Of a stretch of DNA of 64,000 bases, positions 56,009 through 64,000 are shown piece by piece. How positions within the stretch are numbered: the first letter of the stretch is position 1; each line of letters starts with the position of its first letter. The position numbers and the translations under genes were made by a program. Under the pieces are notes generated by a model. It ran no database searches and had not been told where the DNA came from. It saw only the letters and a program-made list of their open reading frames with translations. Origin of the DNA: Streptomyces sp. MBT65 (lineage in GTDB: Bacteria > Actinomycetota > Actinomycetes > Streptomycetales > Streptomycetaceae); assembly GCF_016612545.1 (NCBI RefSeq), contig NZ_JAENRY010000017.1, positions 1 through 64,000 of the forward strand. The letters are read 5' to 3'.

Positions 56009-58804
56009 ATGAGCCAGTACGTCGTGTTTCTGTTGCTGGGGCTGGGAAGCGGTGCGGTGTTCGGCGCGCTCGCGCTGGCCCTCGTGCTCACCTTCCGCAG
56101 TTCCGGGGTGGTGAACTTCGCCACCGGGGCGATCGCGTTGTACAGCGCGTACACCTACGCGTTCCTGCGCCAGGGCGAGTTGCTGGTGCCGCTGCCGGGC
56201 GTACCGAAGAAGGTCGACCTCGGCGGCCCGCTCGGGCTCTTCCCGGCGGTGGTCATCTCCCTTGTCCTCACTGCCCTGTTGGGGGTCGCGCTGTACGGGC
56301 TGGTCTTCCGGCCGCTGCGCACCGCGCCGCCGGTGGCGAAGGCCGTCGCCTCGATCGGGGTGATGCTGGTGATCCAGGCCGTGCTCGCCGCGGCGGTGGG
56401 CACGGGGGCGGTGTCGGTCAAGGCGATCCTGCCCAACGACCCGGTGTCCTGGGGCGGTTCGCTCATCCCCGGCGACCGACTGTGGTTCGCGGCGGTGATC
56501 GTCGTGCTGACCGTCCTCCTGGCGCTGCTGTTCCGGCTCACCCGCTTCGGTCTTACGGCCCGGGCCGCCGCGGAGTCGGAGAAGGGCGCGCTGGTCAGCG
56601 GGCTGTCGCCGGAGCGGATCGCGGTGGCGAACTGGGCGCTCAGCTCGGCCATCGCCGGCCTGTCCGGCATCCTCATCGCGCCCATCGTGCCGCTCGTCCC
56701 GGTCTCCTACACGCTGTTCATCGTGCCGGCCCTGGCGGCGGCGCTGGTCGGCAACTTCACGGCCTTGATCCCGGCCGTGGGAGCGGGCCTGGTCATCGGG
56801 ATGCTGCAGTCGGAACTCCAGTTCCTGCAAGGGAAATGGTCATGGCTGCCGCAGACCGGTCTGGCCCAACTCGTGCCGCTGGCCGTCATCCTGGCCTATC
56901 TGGTGGTCCGCGGCCGACCGCTGCCCACGCGCGGCTCGCTGATCCAGCAGGCGTTGGGCCGGGCACCACGGCCCGACAGCATCCTGGTCCCGGCCCTGGT
57001 GAGTACGGTCCTGGGTGTCGTCGTGCTCTTCGCGACCACCGGAAGCATCCGCGCGGCGGTGATCACCTCGCTGACCCTGGCGGTGATCTCGCTGTCGCTG
57101 GTGGTCGTCACCGGGTTCGCCGGGCAGATCTCGCTGGCGCAACTGACCCTGGCCGGCGTCGGCGCGTTCAGCCTGAGCAGGCTCAGCGTCGAATGGGGTA
57201 TCCCCTTTCCGTTCGCTCCGCTGCTGGCGGCCTTGGCGGCGATGGTGATCGGCGTCGTGATCGGGTTGCCCGCACTGCGGATCCGCGGGCTGCCGGCGGC
57301 GGTGGTGACGGTCGCGCTGGCGGTGGCGTTGGAGGCGTTCTGGTTCCGCAACACCGAGTTGAACGGCGGCCTGGGCGGCTCGAAGGTGCCCACGCCCCAC
57401 CTGTTCGGGATCGACCTGGGCATCGGGGCCGGTGAGGACTACCCGCGGATCCCGTTCGCGCTGCTGTGTCTCGTGGTGCTGCTGCTGGTCGGCCTGGGCG
57501 TGGCCTGGCTGCGCCGCAGTCGGCTCGGCGCCGCGATGCTCGCCGTGCGCGCCAACGAGCGGTCGGCCGCGGCGGCGGGCATCGACGTCGCCCGTACGAA
57601 GATCGTCGCCTTCGCGATCGGGGCGTTCATCGCCGGGCTCGGCGGCGCCCTGCTGGGCTATCAACAGACCGTCGCCGACGCCGAGATGTTCACCGCGATC
57701 GGCGGTCTCGGCCTGTTCGCGACCGCCTACCTGGCCGGCATCACCTCCCTGTCCGGCGGCGTTGTCGCCGGGGTGATGGGAGCCGGCGGCCTGCTGCCCG
57801 TCCTCCTGGACCGGGCCCTGTCCATCGGCGAGTGGTACGACGTCATCATGGGCATCGGTCTCGTCCTCACCGTGATCACGAACCCCGAAGGCGTCGTCGG
57901 CCCGGCCCACGAACTGACGGCCCGGCTAAGGCGTTTGCGCCGCCCGGCCACCGCCGGCTCCGACGACTCCGCCGACGAGCAGGACACCGACGTGCTCACC
58001 GGGACGGTGTCCTCCCGACCACCGGTCCCCGAGCCGGGCGAAGTGGTCCTCTCTGTCCGCGAGGTCGGGGTGCGCTACGGCGGTGTGGTGGCCGTCGACG
58101 CGGTCTCCTTCACCGTGCGCTCGGGCGAGATCGTGGGCGTGATCGGCCCCAACGGCGCCGGGAAGACCACCCTCCTCGACGCGATCAGCGGCTACAACCG
58201 CAGTACGGGAACGGTCGAGTTCGACGGCCGGACGATCTCCTCGCTGAAGCCGCACCGACGCGGCCGGGCGGGCCTCGGACGCACCTTCCAGGGCATCGAG
58301 CTCTACGAGGACCTCAGCGTCGAGGAGAACGTCCTGGTCGGCGAGGCGGCCGCCCGGCACGGCGGCGACCATGTCGGCACGATGCAGGGGCTTGAGCTGC
58401 GGAACCGGCTGTTCGAGACGCTGCACCTGACCCGGTTCCGCGCCCAGCCGGCGCGTGAACTCTCCCAGGGCAGACGGCAGTTGGTGTCCATCGCGCGGGC
58501 CCTGGCCGGTCGCCCCCGGATGCTGCTGCTCGACGAGCCCGCGGCCGGGCTGGACAGCTCCGAGAGCCGATGGCTGGGCGACCGGCTGCGGGCCGTGCGG
58601 GCCGACGGCGTGACGGTCCTGCTCATCGACCACGACATGGGGCTGGTGCTCGACGTGTGCGACCGGATCGTCGTGCTGGACATCGGAAAGGTCATCGCGG
58701 ACGGAACTCCCGCCGAGATCAAGGCCGATCCACGGGTCGCCACCGCCTATCTCGGTGCGACGCACGCCGATACGGACCAGGTACGCGGGGAGGTCGTCCA
58801 GTGA
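56009..58804 (+). CDS. Fused ABC importer: LivH-type permease, LivM-type permease and LivG-type ATPase
   Basis: 931 residues holding three subunits that are normally separate. Residues 1-300 are a LivH-type permease (VFGALALALVLTFRSSGVVN, FATGAIALYSAYTYAFL). About 320-630 are a LivM-type permease (VVVTGFAGQISLAQLTLAGV, AVRANERSAAAAGIDVARTK, AYLAGITSLSGGVVAGVMGA). About 675-931 are a LivG-type ATPase with Walker A GPNGAGKTTLLDAI (about 713), signature LSQGRRQLVSIARAL and Walker B MLLLDEPAAGLD (about 838). The linker is acidic. Its stop overlaps the LivF-type gene. Permease-permease-ATPase fusions of this class occur in actinobacteria. Confidence 0.9.
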   Translation: MSQYVVFLLLGLGSGAVFGALALALVLTFRSSGVVNFATGAIALYSAYTYAFLRQGELLVPLPGVPKKVDLGGPLGLFPAVVISLVLTALLGVALYGLVFRPLRTAPPVAKAVASIGVMLVIQAVLAAAVGTGAVSVKAILPNDPVSWGGSLIPGDRLWFAAVIVVLTVLLALLFRLTRFGLTARAAAESEKGALVSGLSPERIAVANWALSSAIAGLSGILIAPIVPLVPVSYTLFIVPALAAALVGNFTALIPAVGAGLVIGMLQSELQFLQGKWSWLPQTGLAQLVPLAVILAYLVVRGRPLPTRGSLIQQALGRAPRPDSILVPALVSTVLGVVVLFATTGSIRAAVITSLTLAVISLSLVVVTGFAGQISLAQLTLAGVGAFSLSRLSVEWGIPFPFAPLLAALAAMVIGVVIGLPALRIRGLPAAVVTVALAVALEAFWFRNTELNGGLGGSKVPTPHLFGIDLGIGAGEDYPRIPFALLCLVVLLLVGLGVAWLRRSRLGAAMLAVRANERSAAAAGIDVARTKIVAFAIGAFIAGLGGALLGYQQTVADAEMFTAIGGLGLFATAYLAGITSLSGGVVAGVMGAGGLLPVLLDRALSIGEWYDVIMGIGLVLTVITNPEGVVGPAHELTARLRRLRRPATAGSDDSADEQDTDVLTGTVSSRPPVPEPGEVVLSVREVGVRYGGVVAVDAVSFTVRSGEIVGVIGPNGAGKTTLLDAISGYNRSTGTVEFDGRTISSLKPHRRGRAGLGRTFQGIELYEDLSVEENVLVGEAAARHGGDHVGTMQGLELRNRLFETLHLTRFRAQPARELSQGRRQLVSIARALAGRPRMLLLDEPAAGLDSSESRWLGDRLRAVRADGVTVLLIDHDMGLVLDVCDRIVVLDIGKVIADGTPAEIKADPRVATAYLGATHADTDQVRGEVVQ

Positions 58805-59532
58805 CCGGGCAGGAACTGCTGACGTGCGAGGGCGTGGACGCGGGCTACGCCAAGGGACGGCCGGTGGTGCGCGGCTTCGACCTGAAGCTGCCGCCCGGCG
58901 AGGTCACGGCGCTGCTGGGGCCCAACGGAGCAGGAAAGACAACCCTGTTGATGACCCTCGCCGGTCTGCTGCCACGTCTGGGCGGGTCGGTCACTCTCGA
59001 CGGACGGGAGATCCGTGGCGGCCGGGCGCGTGAGGCGGCCCGGCGGGGACTGGTCCTGGTGCCCGACGACCGGTCCCTGTTCACCCAGCTCACCGTGCGG
59101 GACAACCTGACCCTGGCCCGGCGGCGTCGAGGCAGCACCCTGGACCAGGTGCTCGACTTCTTCCCGGCGCTGGGAAAGCGGCTGAAGGTCGCGGCCGGGA
59201 TGCTCTCCGGCGGTGAGCAGCAGATGCTGGCCCTGGGCCGGGCGCTGATCCAGGACCCTCGGGTGCTGCTCGTCGACGAGTTGAGCATGGGCCTGGCGCC
59301 GGTGATCGTCGAGGAGTTGCTGCCGATCGTCCGACGGATCGCCGAAGACACCGGCACAGCCGTCGTGTTGGTCGAGCAGCACGTCCGGCTGGCCCTCGAC
59401 GTGGCGGACCGGGCGGTGGTCCTGGTGCACGGCGAGACGGTGTTGACCGGCTCCGCCGCGCGACTCGCGGCGGACCCCGGTCTGTTGGAACGCGCCTATC
59501 TCGGCGAGCGGGCATCGGAGTCGGTCTCGTGA
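58801..59532 (+). CDS. ABC importer ATPase, LivF type
   Basis: 243 residues from GTG 58801, which overlaps the stop of the fused gene (GTGA). Walker A GPNGAGKTTLLM at about 40, signature LSGGEQQMLALGRAL at about 139, Walker B VLLVDELSMGLAP (LivF-type, with SMGLAP), H-loop position occupied by VLVEQHVRLAL as usual for LivF. It completes the importer with 54704 and 56009. Confidence 0.92.
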   Translation: MTGQELLTCEGVDAGYAKGRPVVRGFDLKLPPGEVTALLGPNGAGKTTLLMTLAGLLPRLGGSVTLDGREIRGGRAREAARRGLVLVPDDRSLFTQLTVRDNLTLARRRRGSTLDQVLDFFPALGKRLKVAAGMLSGGEQQMLALGRALIQDPRVLLVDELSMGLAPVIVEELLPIVRRIAEDTGTAVVLVEQHVRLALDVADRAVVLVHGETVLTGSAARLAADPGLLERAYLGERASESVS

Positions 59533-59638
59533 CCGCGCACCCGATTCCCTGTAATGGGGATACTCATTAGGTCGATCGGGTACGGAGGGAGCGTCGCGGG
59601 TCTCGCGACACGGAGACCCCACGAACGAAGGGCGAAGC

Positions 59639-60316
59639 ATGAGGAACAGCAGCCCGTACGACGACCCGACGCTCGGCCTGGACCTCCCCGAGCCAGAGCG
59701 TTCCCCGCAGGCCGAGCCGTGGCCCCGGACGGCTGGACTTAACGGCACGGGCGGCTCGGCCGGAGACGGATACGGCGAGATGATCGCGCGCCTGCGCGGC
59801 TTCCTCGACCATGTCGCGGCCGCACGACTGGACCCCGCCACGATGGCCGCGCTGTCGGACGACCTCGGCGCCTGGACGGAGCGGCTCGCCGACGCGGCCG
59901 TTCCTGAGCGTGAGCAGGTCTTCGGGCACCGGGACGACATGCCGGGCCGGGGCCAGACGATGGCACCGGCCCTGCGGGTCCACGAGGCCGACCGGTTCAG
60001 CGTCCGGGGCACGGTCCGCTTCGGCCGGTACTTCCTCGGCGGCAACGGTGCGGTCCACGGCGGCGCCGTACCGCTGCTCTTCGACGAGGTCCTGGGCCGA
60101 CTGTCCGGCTCGGGCGGCCGCAGCCGGGCCCGTACCGCCTATCTGCACACCGACTACCGCTCGATCACCCCGATCGGGCCCCAACTCGACGTGCACGGCT
60201 GGTTCGTGAGCGAGGAGGGCCGCAAGCGCGTCCTGCGCGCCGAGATCCGTCACGACGGCGTGCTCTGCGCGGAGGCGGAGGGACTGTTCATCGTTCTCAA
60301 GCCCGGGCAGCCTTGA
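59639..60316 (+). CDS. Hotdog-fold thioesterase, PaaI type
   Basis: 225 residues. The N-terminal 120 are variable and include a helical segment. The hotdog core holds GGNGAVHGGAVPLLFDEVLG (about 136-155), where the conserved Gly-Gly-Ala and the Asp after the helix match PaaI acyl-CoA thioesterases. Then come RTAYLHTDYRSITPIGPQLD and GLFIVLKPGQP. It would hydrolyse a CoA ester, recycling CoA or clearing dead-end esters. It starts 106 bp after the importer. AAGGGCGAAGC precedes ATG 59639. Confidence 0.85.
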   Translation: MRNSSPYDDPTLGLDLPEPERSPQAEPWPRTAGLNGTGGSAGDGYGEMIARLRGFLDHVAAARLDPATMAALSDDLGAWTERLADAAVPEREQVFGHRDDMPGRGQTMAPALRVHEADRFSVRGTVRFGRYFLGGNGAVHGGAVPLLFDEVLGRLSGSGGRSRARTAYLHTDYRSITPIGPQLDVHGWFVSEEGRKRVLRAEIRHDGVLCAEAEGLFIVLKPGQP

Positions 60317-60368
60317 CCGGGAAGCAAAAGGTAATGAACACTTCTTAGAAAGCAGAAGGGCAGGGACG

Positions 60369-60800
60369 ATGGCGGTCATGCCGATCGAGTGGGGCAAGGT
60401 GCGGGAGTACGCCACCGCGACGGCGGCGGCCCGTCCTGCCTACCTCGACGACCCGAACGCCCCGATCCCGCCGACCTTCCTGGCCACGGTGGTCCACTGG
60501 AGCACCATCGGCGAGACGGTCCGCGCACCCGAGGTCGCCGAGGCGTGCGCGTCGGTCGGCATCGAGGCCGACGTACGGAATCTGCTGTCGCTGGAGCAGG
60601 AGTACGTGTTCCACGGTCCGGTGCCTCGGGCGGGGGAAACGCTGCACAATTCCGAGCGCCTCCAGGACGTTCGGATCACACAGGGCAGGCGGGGTCCGAT
60701 GGTGATGGTCCGTTTCCTGGTGTCCTTCCACGACGCCGAGGGACTGCTGCGCGCCGAGTGCCGGTACACGTCCGCCTATGTGGGCAAGGAGGCGTCGTGA
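60369..60800 (+). CDS. MaoC-like hydratase subunit, non-catalytic (HadA-type)
   Basis: 143 residues, hotdog fold of the MaoC N-terminal type (IPPTFLATVVHWSTIGETVR, LLSLEQEYVFHGPVPRAGET, MVMVRFLVSFHDAEGLLRAE, CRYTSAYV). It lacks the hydratase Asp/His motif and overlaps the next gene, which has it. It therefore matches the partner arrangement of HadA-HadB and steroid ChsH-type heterodimers. Role: substrate-binding half of an enoyl-CoA hydratase. AGGGCAGGGACG precedes ATG 60369. Confidence 0.8.
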   Translation: MAVMPIEWGKVREYATATAAARPAYLDDPNAPIPPTFLATVVHWSTIGETVRAPEVAEACASVGIEADVRNLLSLEQEYVFHGPVPRAGETLHNSERLQDVRITQGRRGPMVMVRFLVSFHDAEGLLRAECRYTSAYVGKEAS

Positions 60801-61201
60801 GCGGCCTCGTCCCGGGTGCCCGGCTTCCGGAACGGGTGTTCGGGCCGGTCACGATGACCGACATCGTGCGCTACCAGGGCGCGAGCGGCGACCTGAACCC
60901 GATGCACCACGACGACGATCTCGCCCGTTCCGCCGGGTATCCCGCCGCTTTCAGCGTGGGGATGCTCGGCGCGGGCTGGCTCGCCGCGTACTGCACGGAC
61001 CACTTCGGCGAGGAGAGCGTGCGGCGCTTCCGCACCCGCTTCACGCAAGTGGTGTACCGCGGGGACCGGCTCATCGCCTCGGCCGAGGTCGTCCGGCTCT
61101 TCGAGCAGGGCGAGGAGCGGCGAGTGGAGCTCGCGATCCGGTTGCGCAAGGACGACGGCGCGCTCGTGGTCGACGGTTCCGCCGAGTTCGCGCTGACGTG
61201 A
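60797..61201 (+). CDS. MaoC-family hydratase, catalytic subunit (HadB-type)
   Basis: 134 residues. The hydratase-2 motif is YQGASGDLNPMHHDDDLARS (about 27-46), with the catalytic Asp and His, then GYPAAFSVGMLGAGWLAAYC. GTG 60797 overlaps the previous stop (GTGA), so the two subunits are coupled. It adds water to, or removes it from, a 2-enoyl-CoA, a beta-oxidation step fitting a CoA-ester catabolic route. Confidence 0.85.
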   Translation: MSGLVPGARLPERVFGPVTMTDIVRYQGASGDLNPMHHDDDLARSAGYPAAFSVGMLGAGWLAAYCTDHFGEESVRRFRTRFTQVVYRGDRLIASAEVVRLFEQGEERRVELAIRLRKDDGALVVDGSAEFALT

Positions 61202-61231
61202 TGGACCCTCGGCACCCAGAAGGGACAACGG

Positions 61232-62086
61232 ATGCGGTCTGACGGTGAGTCGCGGACCGGGACGAGCGAACGCCCCGATCTACCCGTCGCGTTGGTGATC
61301 GGCGGTGGCGGTATCGGCATGTCGGCGGCGCGTCGGCTGGGCCAGTCCCACCGGCTCGTGCTGGCGAGCCTGTCGGCCGGCAAGAACCCGGCGCGGGAGG
61401 CCGCGTTGCGCGCGGACGGGATCGACGCGGTGGTGACCCGGTGCGACATCACGGACCCCGACTCGGTCGCGGAACTCGGTCAACTGGTCGCGTCCCGGGG
61501 CCGGTTGCGCACGGTCGCACATGTGGCGGCGCTCTCCCCGTCGATGGGTGACTGGCACACCCTGCTGAAGGTGAACCTCGTCGGGGCGACGCTCGTCGAG
61601 CGGATGAGCCTGGAGCGGGCGGTACCGGGCACGGCCGCGGTGTTCGTGTCCTCCTCAGCCGGGCACCTCGCCGAACCACCCGGCCCGGAGATCGCCGCCG
61701 TACTCGACGAACCGCTCGTGCCGGACTTCGTCGAGCGCCTGGAGAAGCTGGTGCCGGAGCAGACCTCGCTCCAGGCCTACCGGCTCACCAAGTTCGCGTT
61801 GCTCCGCATGTGCAGGAGGCGTGCGGCGGAGTGGGGGACGAAGGGGGCCCGCATCGTGTCGATGTCGCCGGGCCCGATCGCCACCCCGATGGGCGCGTTG
61901 GAGTTCGAAGGCCCGCACCGCGAGGTCAAGTTGGGCATGCTGCGCCGGTCACCCCTCGGTCGCGAGGGCACGATGACCGAGACCGCCGACGCCATCGAGT
62001 TCCTCGCGTCCGACCGGGCCTCCTACATCACCGGAACCGATCTGCTGGTCGACGGCGGCATCCTCGCGACGACCCGGTTCAACTGA
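61232..62086 (+). CDS. SDR-family dehydrogenase
   Basis: 284 residues. Cofactor loop VALVIGGGGIGMSAARRLGQ (about 20-39), Asp motif TRCDITDPDSVAELG, catalytic Ser in AAVFVSSSAGHL, Tyr/Lys in YRLTKFALLRM, and the tail EFLASDRASYITGTDLLVDGG. It follows the MaoC pair by 30 bp and is a good candidate for the 3-hydroxyacyl-CoA or ring-alcohol dehydrogenase of the pathway. Confidence 0.88.
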   Translation: MRSDGESRTGTSERPDLPVALVIGGGGIGMSAARRLGQSHRLVLASLSAGKNPAREAALRADGIDAVVTRCDITDPDSVAELGQLVASRGRLRTVAHVAALSPSMGDWHTLLKVNLVGATLVERMSLERAVPGTAAVFVSSSAGHLAEPPGPEIAAVLDEPLVPDFVERLEKLVPEQTSLQAYRLTKFALLRMCRRRAAEWGTKGARIVSMSPGPIATPMGALEFEGPHREVKLGMLRRSPLGREGTMTETADAIEFLASDRASYITGTDLLVDGGILATTRFN

Positions 62087-62123
62087 ACGTGCCGTGGAGC
62101 GGCACCGTCCAAGGGAGACGAGC

Positions 62124-64000
62124 ATGCCCGACCGGATCGACAAGGACGACGACCTCGGCGAAGGCCCGCTCCACGGCATCGTCGTCGTCGATCTCTCGAC
62201 GACTCTGCCCGGCGCCCAGGCCACCCAGTTCCTCGCGGACGCGGGGGCGGACGTCATTCTCGTCGAGCCGCCCGAGGGCAGCCGGCTCCGCGCGAACCCC
62301 GGCTGGCCGGGCCTGCTGCGCGGCAAGCGCAGCATCACTCTCGACCTGCACGACGACGTGGATCGCGCGACGCTGGACGGTCTGCTCGCGCGGGCGGACG
62401 TCGCCGTCGCCACGATGCGCCCGGCCGCCGCACGCCGACTCGGCTTCACCGCCGAGGAGTTGGCGGCCCGATACCCGCGACTGGTCGCGGCGCTCATCAC
62501 CGGCTGGGGCACCCAAAGCCCCTGGTCCGACCGGAAGGGCTACGAGGCGCTGATCCTTGCCAAGAGCGGTGTCCTCCACTCGAAGCACCAGCTCACCACT
62601 GGCCCGGACCCCGCCTACGTCACCACTCCTTACGCCTCGTTCGCCGCCGCACAGGCAGCGGTCCACGGCATCCTCGCCGCACTGCTCGAACGGGAGGAGA
62701 GCGGCCTGGGCCAGCTCGTGGAGTCCGATCTGGTGACCGGCGTCGGCGCCTACGACCCGTACAACTGGTTCTACGAGCTGGTCCTCGGCCGTTTCCCGGA
62801 CGCGTTCCAGCCGATGGGCGCCGCCTTCGACCAACAGGGCCGCCCCCAGACCAAGTTGCTGTACGCGCTGCTCATCGCCGCGACGGCGGACGGCACGTGG
62901 CTCCAGTTCGCCCAGACGGCGCCACGGCTCATGCGGGCCTGGCTGGACGAACTGGACCTGAGCGCCGAACTCACCGATCCGAAGTGGGACGGCTTTCCCC
63001 TGCTGCCGACGCCCGAGCTGCGCTTCGAGTGGTGGAACAAGATGATCTCGAAGGTCGGGGAGCGGACGCTGAAGGAGTGGGAGGAGGCGTTCGCCCGCAA
63101 TCCGGACGTCTTCGGCGAGCAGTTCCGTACGCCGGACGAGGCGCTCGACCACCCCCAACTCGCCCACGAGGGACGCCGGGTGGTGGTGGACGATCCCGAC
63201 CTCGGCCCGGTGCGCCAGCCCTCGACCCTGGTCCACGCGGCCGGCCGTCCCCTCACGAGAATCCGCCGCGCACCCCGCCTCGGCGAGCACACCCGGGAGC
63301 TGCGCTCCTTCGCCCGCAGCGCGAAACCCGCCAACTCCGTTGCCCAGCAGAGCCGTTGCACTCCACCCCTCGCCGGCGTGACCGTGCTCGAACTCGGTGC
63401 CATGTACGCCGGTCCGTACGGCGCCACCCTGCTCGCCGATCTCGGCGCGCGGGTCATCAAGGTCGAGCCGCTCGACGGTGATCTGATCCGCACGATCATG
63501 GCGTTCCCGGAGGCGGGTGGCGCGAAGGTGCTCCAAGGGAAGGAGAGCATCGCCGTCGACCTCCGCTCGCCCCAAGGCCTGGAGATCCTGGGGGAGTTGG
63601 TCGGGCGGGTGGACGTGGTGCTCCAGTGTTATCGGGCGGGTGTCGCGGCCCGGATCGGTGTGGACGAGGCCTCGCTGAAGTCGATCAACCCGGATCTGGT
63701 CTACGTCAACGCTCCCGGTTACGGGATCGACGGCCCGTACGGTTCCAAGCCCGCCTACGCGCCGTCCATCGGCGCGGCCTCCGGGGTCTCCCTGACCGAC
63801 GCGCAGGTGGTGGGCCGCCCTGCGGAGGAACGGGACCAACTGCTCGGCCAGGCGCGCAAGTTGTACGCGGGCGGGACGGTCCCGGCGGTCCAGTCGGACG
63901 GGATGGCGGCCCTCGGCGTCGCCTCGGCCCTGCTCCTCGGGATCTACGCGAAGCGGCGCGGGATCGAACTGACCGACATCGTCGCGACAATGCTCGGCAC
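62124..64000 (+). CDS. CaiB/BaiF family III CoA transferase, double-length, 3' partial
   Basis: Open from ATG 62124 (GGGAGACGAGC upstream) to the window edge, 625 codons without a stop. The first half starts LHGIVVVDLSTTLPGAQATQ, FLADAGADVILVEPPEGSRL, with ESDLVTGVGAYDPYNWFYEL near the expected catalytic Asp region. A second family III start follows at about residue 417: LAGVTVLELGAMYAGPYGAT, LLADLGARVIKVEPLDGDLI. Two tandem CaiB/BaiF domains, both with the VEP motif, are therefore present. Such enzymes activate acids by CoA exchange, here probably the imported acid. The second half is incomplete in this window. Confidence 0.85.
   Translation, partial: MPDRIDKDDDLGEGPLHGIVVVDLSTTLPGAQATQFLADAGADVILVEPPEGSRLRANPGWPGLLRGKRSITLDLHDDVDRATLDGLLARADVAVATMRPAAARRLGFTAEELAARYPRLVAALITGWGTQSPWSDRKGYEALILAKSGVLHSKHQLTTGPDPAYVTTPYASFAAAQAAVHGILAALLEREESGLGQLVESDLVTGVGAYDPYNWFYELVLGRFPDAFQPMGAAFDQQGRPQTKLLYALLIAATADGTWLQFAQTAPRLMRAWLDELDLSAELTDPKWDGFPLLPTPELRFEWWNKMISKVGERTLKEWEEAFARNPDVFGEQFRTPDEALDHPQLAHEGRRVVVDDPDLGPVRQPSTLVHAAGRPLTRIRRAPRLGEHTRELRSFARSAKPANSVAQQSRCTPPLAGVTVLELGAMYAGPYGATLLADLGARVIKVEPLDGDLIRTIMAFPEAGGAKVLQGKESIAVDLRSPQGLEILGELVGRVDVVLQCYRAGVAARIGVDEASLKSINPDLVYVNAPGYGIDGPYGSKPAYAPSIGAASGVSLTDAQVVGRPAEERDQLLGQARKLYAGGTVPAVQSDGMAALGVASALLLGIYAKRRGIELTDIVATMLG

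Noticed and set aside
54743-56830. A 695-codon open frame on the minus strand
   Set aside because: It is antisense to the binding-protein and Liv-type permease genes and rich in R, H, D and G with no domain; a shadow of high-GC coding sequence.
62079-63839. A 586-codon minus-strand frame at the right end
   Set aside because: It lies opposite the CoA transferase, which has two recognisable domains. The antisense product has no motif.
1-64000. CRISPR arrays, rRNA, tRNA and prophage structural genes
   Set aside because: No regularly spaced direct repeats, no conserved rRNA or tRNA segments and no phage capsid, tail or terminase motifs were seen on either strand.

Overview
The window is high-GC actinobacterial DNA and most likely a Streptomyces chromosome. 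GTG starts and strong GGAGG ribosome sites are frequent, neighbouring genes often overlap by 4 nt (ATGA/GTGA), and the families are typical of the genus: XRE regulators with MmyB-like ligand domains, DUF2690 and peptidoglycan-binding membrane regulators, Lsr2-like tails and FUSC proteins. No rRNA, tRNA or CRISPR array was seen. Everything here was read by eye, so family names are motif-level calls, not search results.

Layout. (1) 1-6.7 kb is an insertion-sequence pile-up: an IS1380 element cut by the window edge, an IS110 element, an IS701 element with unusually long 142-bp perfect inverted repeats, an IS5 element that shares its CTAG flank with the IS701, an IS3 orfA remnant, and the 3' stump of a LysR gene. 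(2) 7-31 kb is accessory chromosome. It holds an XRE regulator divergent from a quinone-reductase-like enzyme, a two-component system with a Clp-N-like protein, a cell-wall module (Tat-secreted DUF1906 protein with four peptidoglycan-binding repeats beside two membrane-tethered XRE regulators, one with two TTA codons), a LysR/SDR divergent pair, a FUSC transporter, a broken secreted gene and a dead IS481 at a convergent gene junction, and a translationally coupled TOPRIM / methyltransferase / barstar operon.

(3) 29.7-45.9 kb reads as an organosulfur acquisition and assimilation locus. It has a cupin, an Rrf2 regulator coupled to a DsbA/FrnE-like protein, a Cys-containing 24-residue leader peptide, a complete dipeptide-type ABC importer, an NtaA/SnaA-type LLM flavin monooxygenase, an FAD monooxygenase, a second LLM enzyme, an alpha/beta hydrolase and an SsuE-like FMN reductase. 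A second leader peptide then precedes metY and metX. The inferred logic is: import a sulfur compound, cut C-S bonds with flavin monooxygenases, and feed the sulfide into direct sulfhydrylation of O-acetylhomoserine. Control would combine an Rrf2-type repressor with cysteine-responsive leader peptides.

(4) 46-47.7 kb carries small accessory genes: an SMI1/KNR4-Lsr2 fusion, a MarR regulator and a HepT-like protein without its RNase motif. (5) 47.9-64 kb is a catabolic island for a CoA-activated, probably alicyclic, steroid-like or aromatic acid. It contains a VOC protein, a KstD-like flavoprotein, a ferredoxin reductase, ferredoxin and Rieske oxygenase, two divergent paralogous cupins, a branched-chain-type ABC importer whose two permeases and one ATPase are fused in a single 931-residue chain, a hotdog thioesterase, a heterodimeric MaoC pair, an SDR, and a double-length CaiB/BaiF CoA transferase that runs off the window end.
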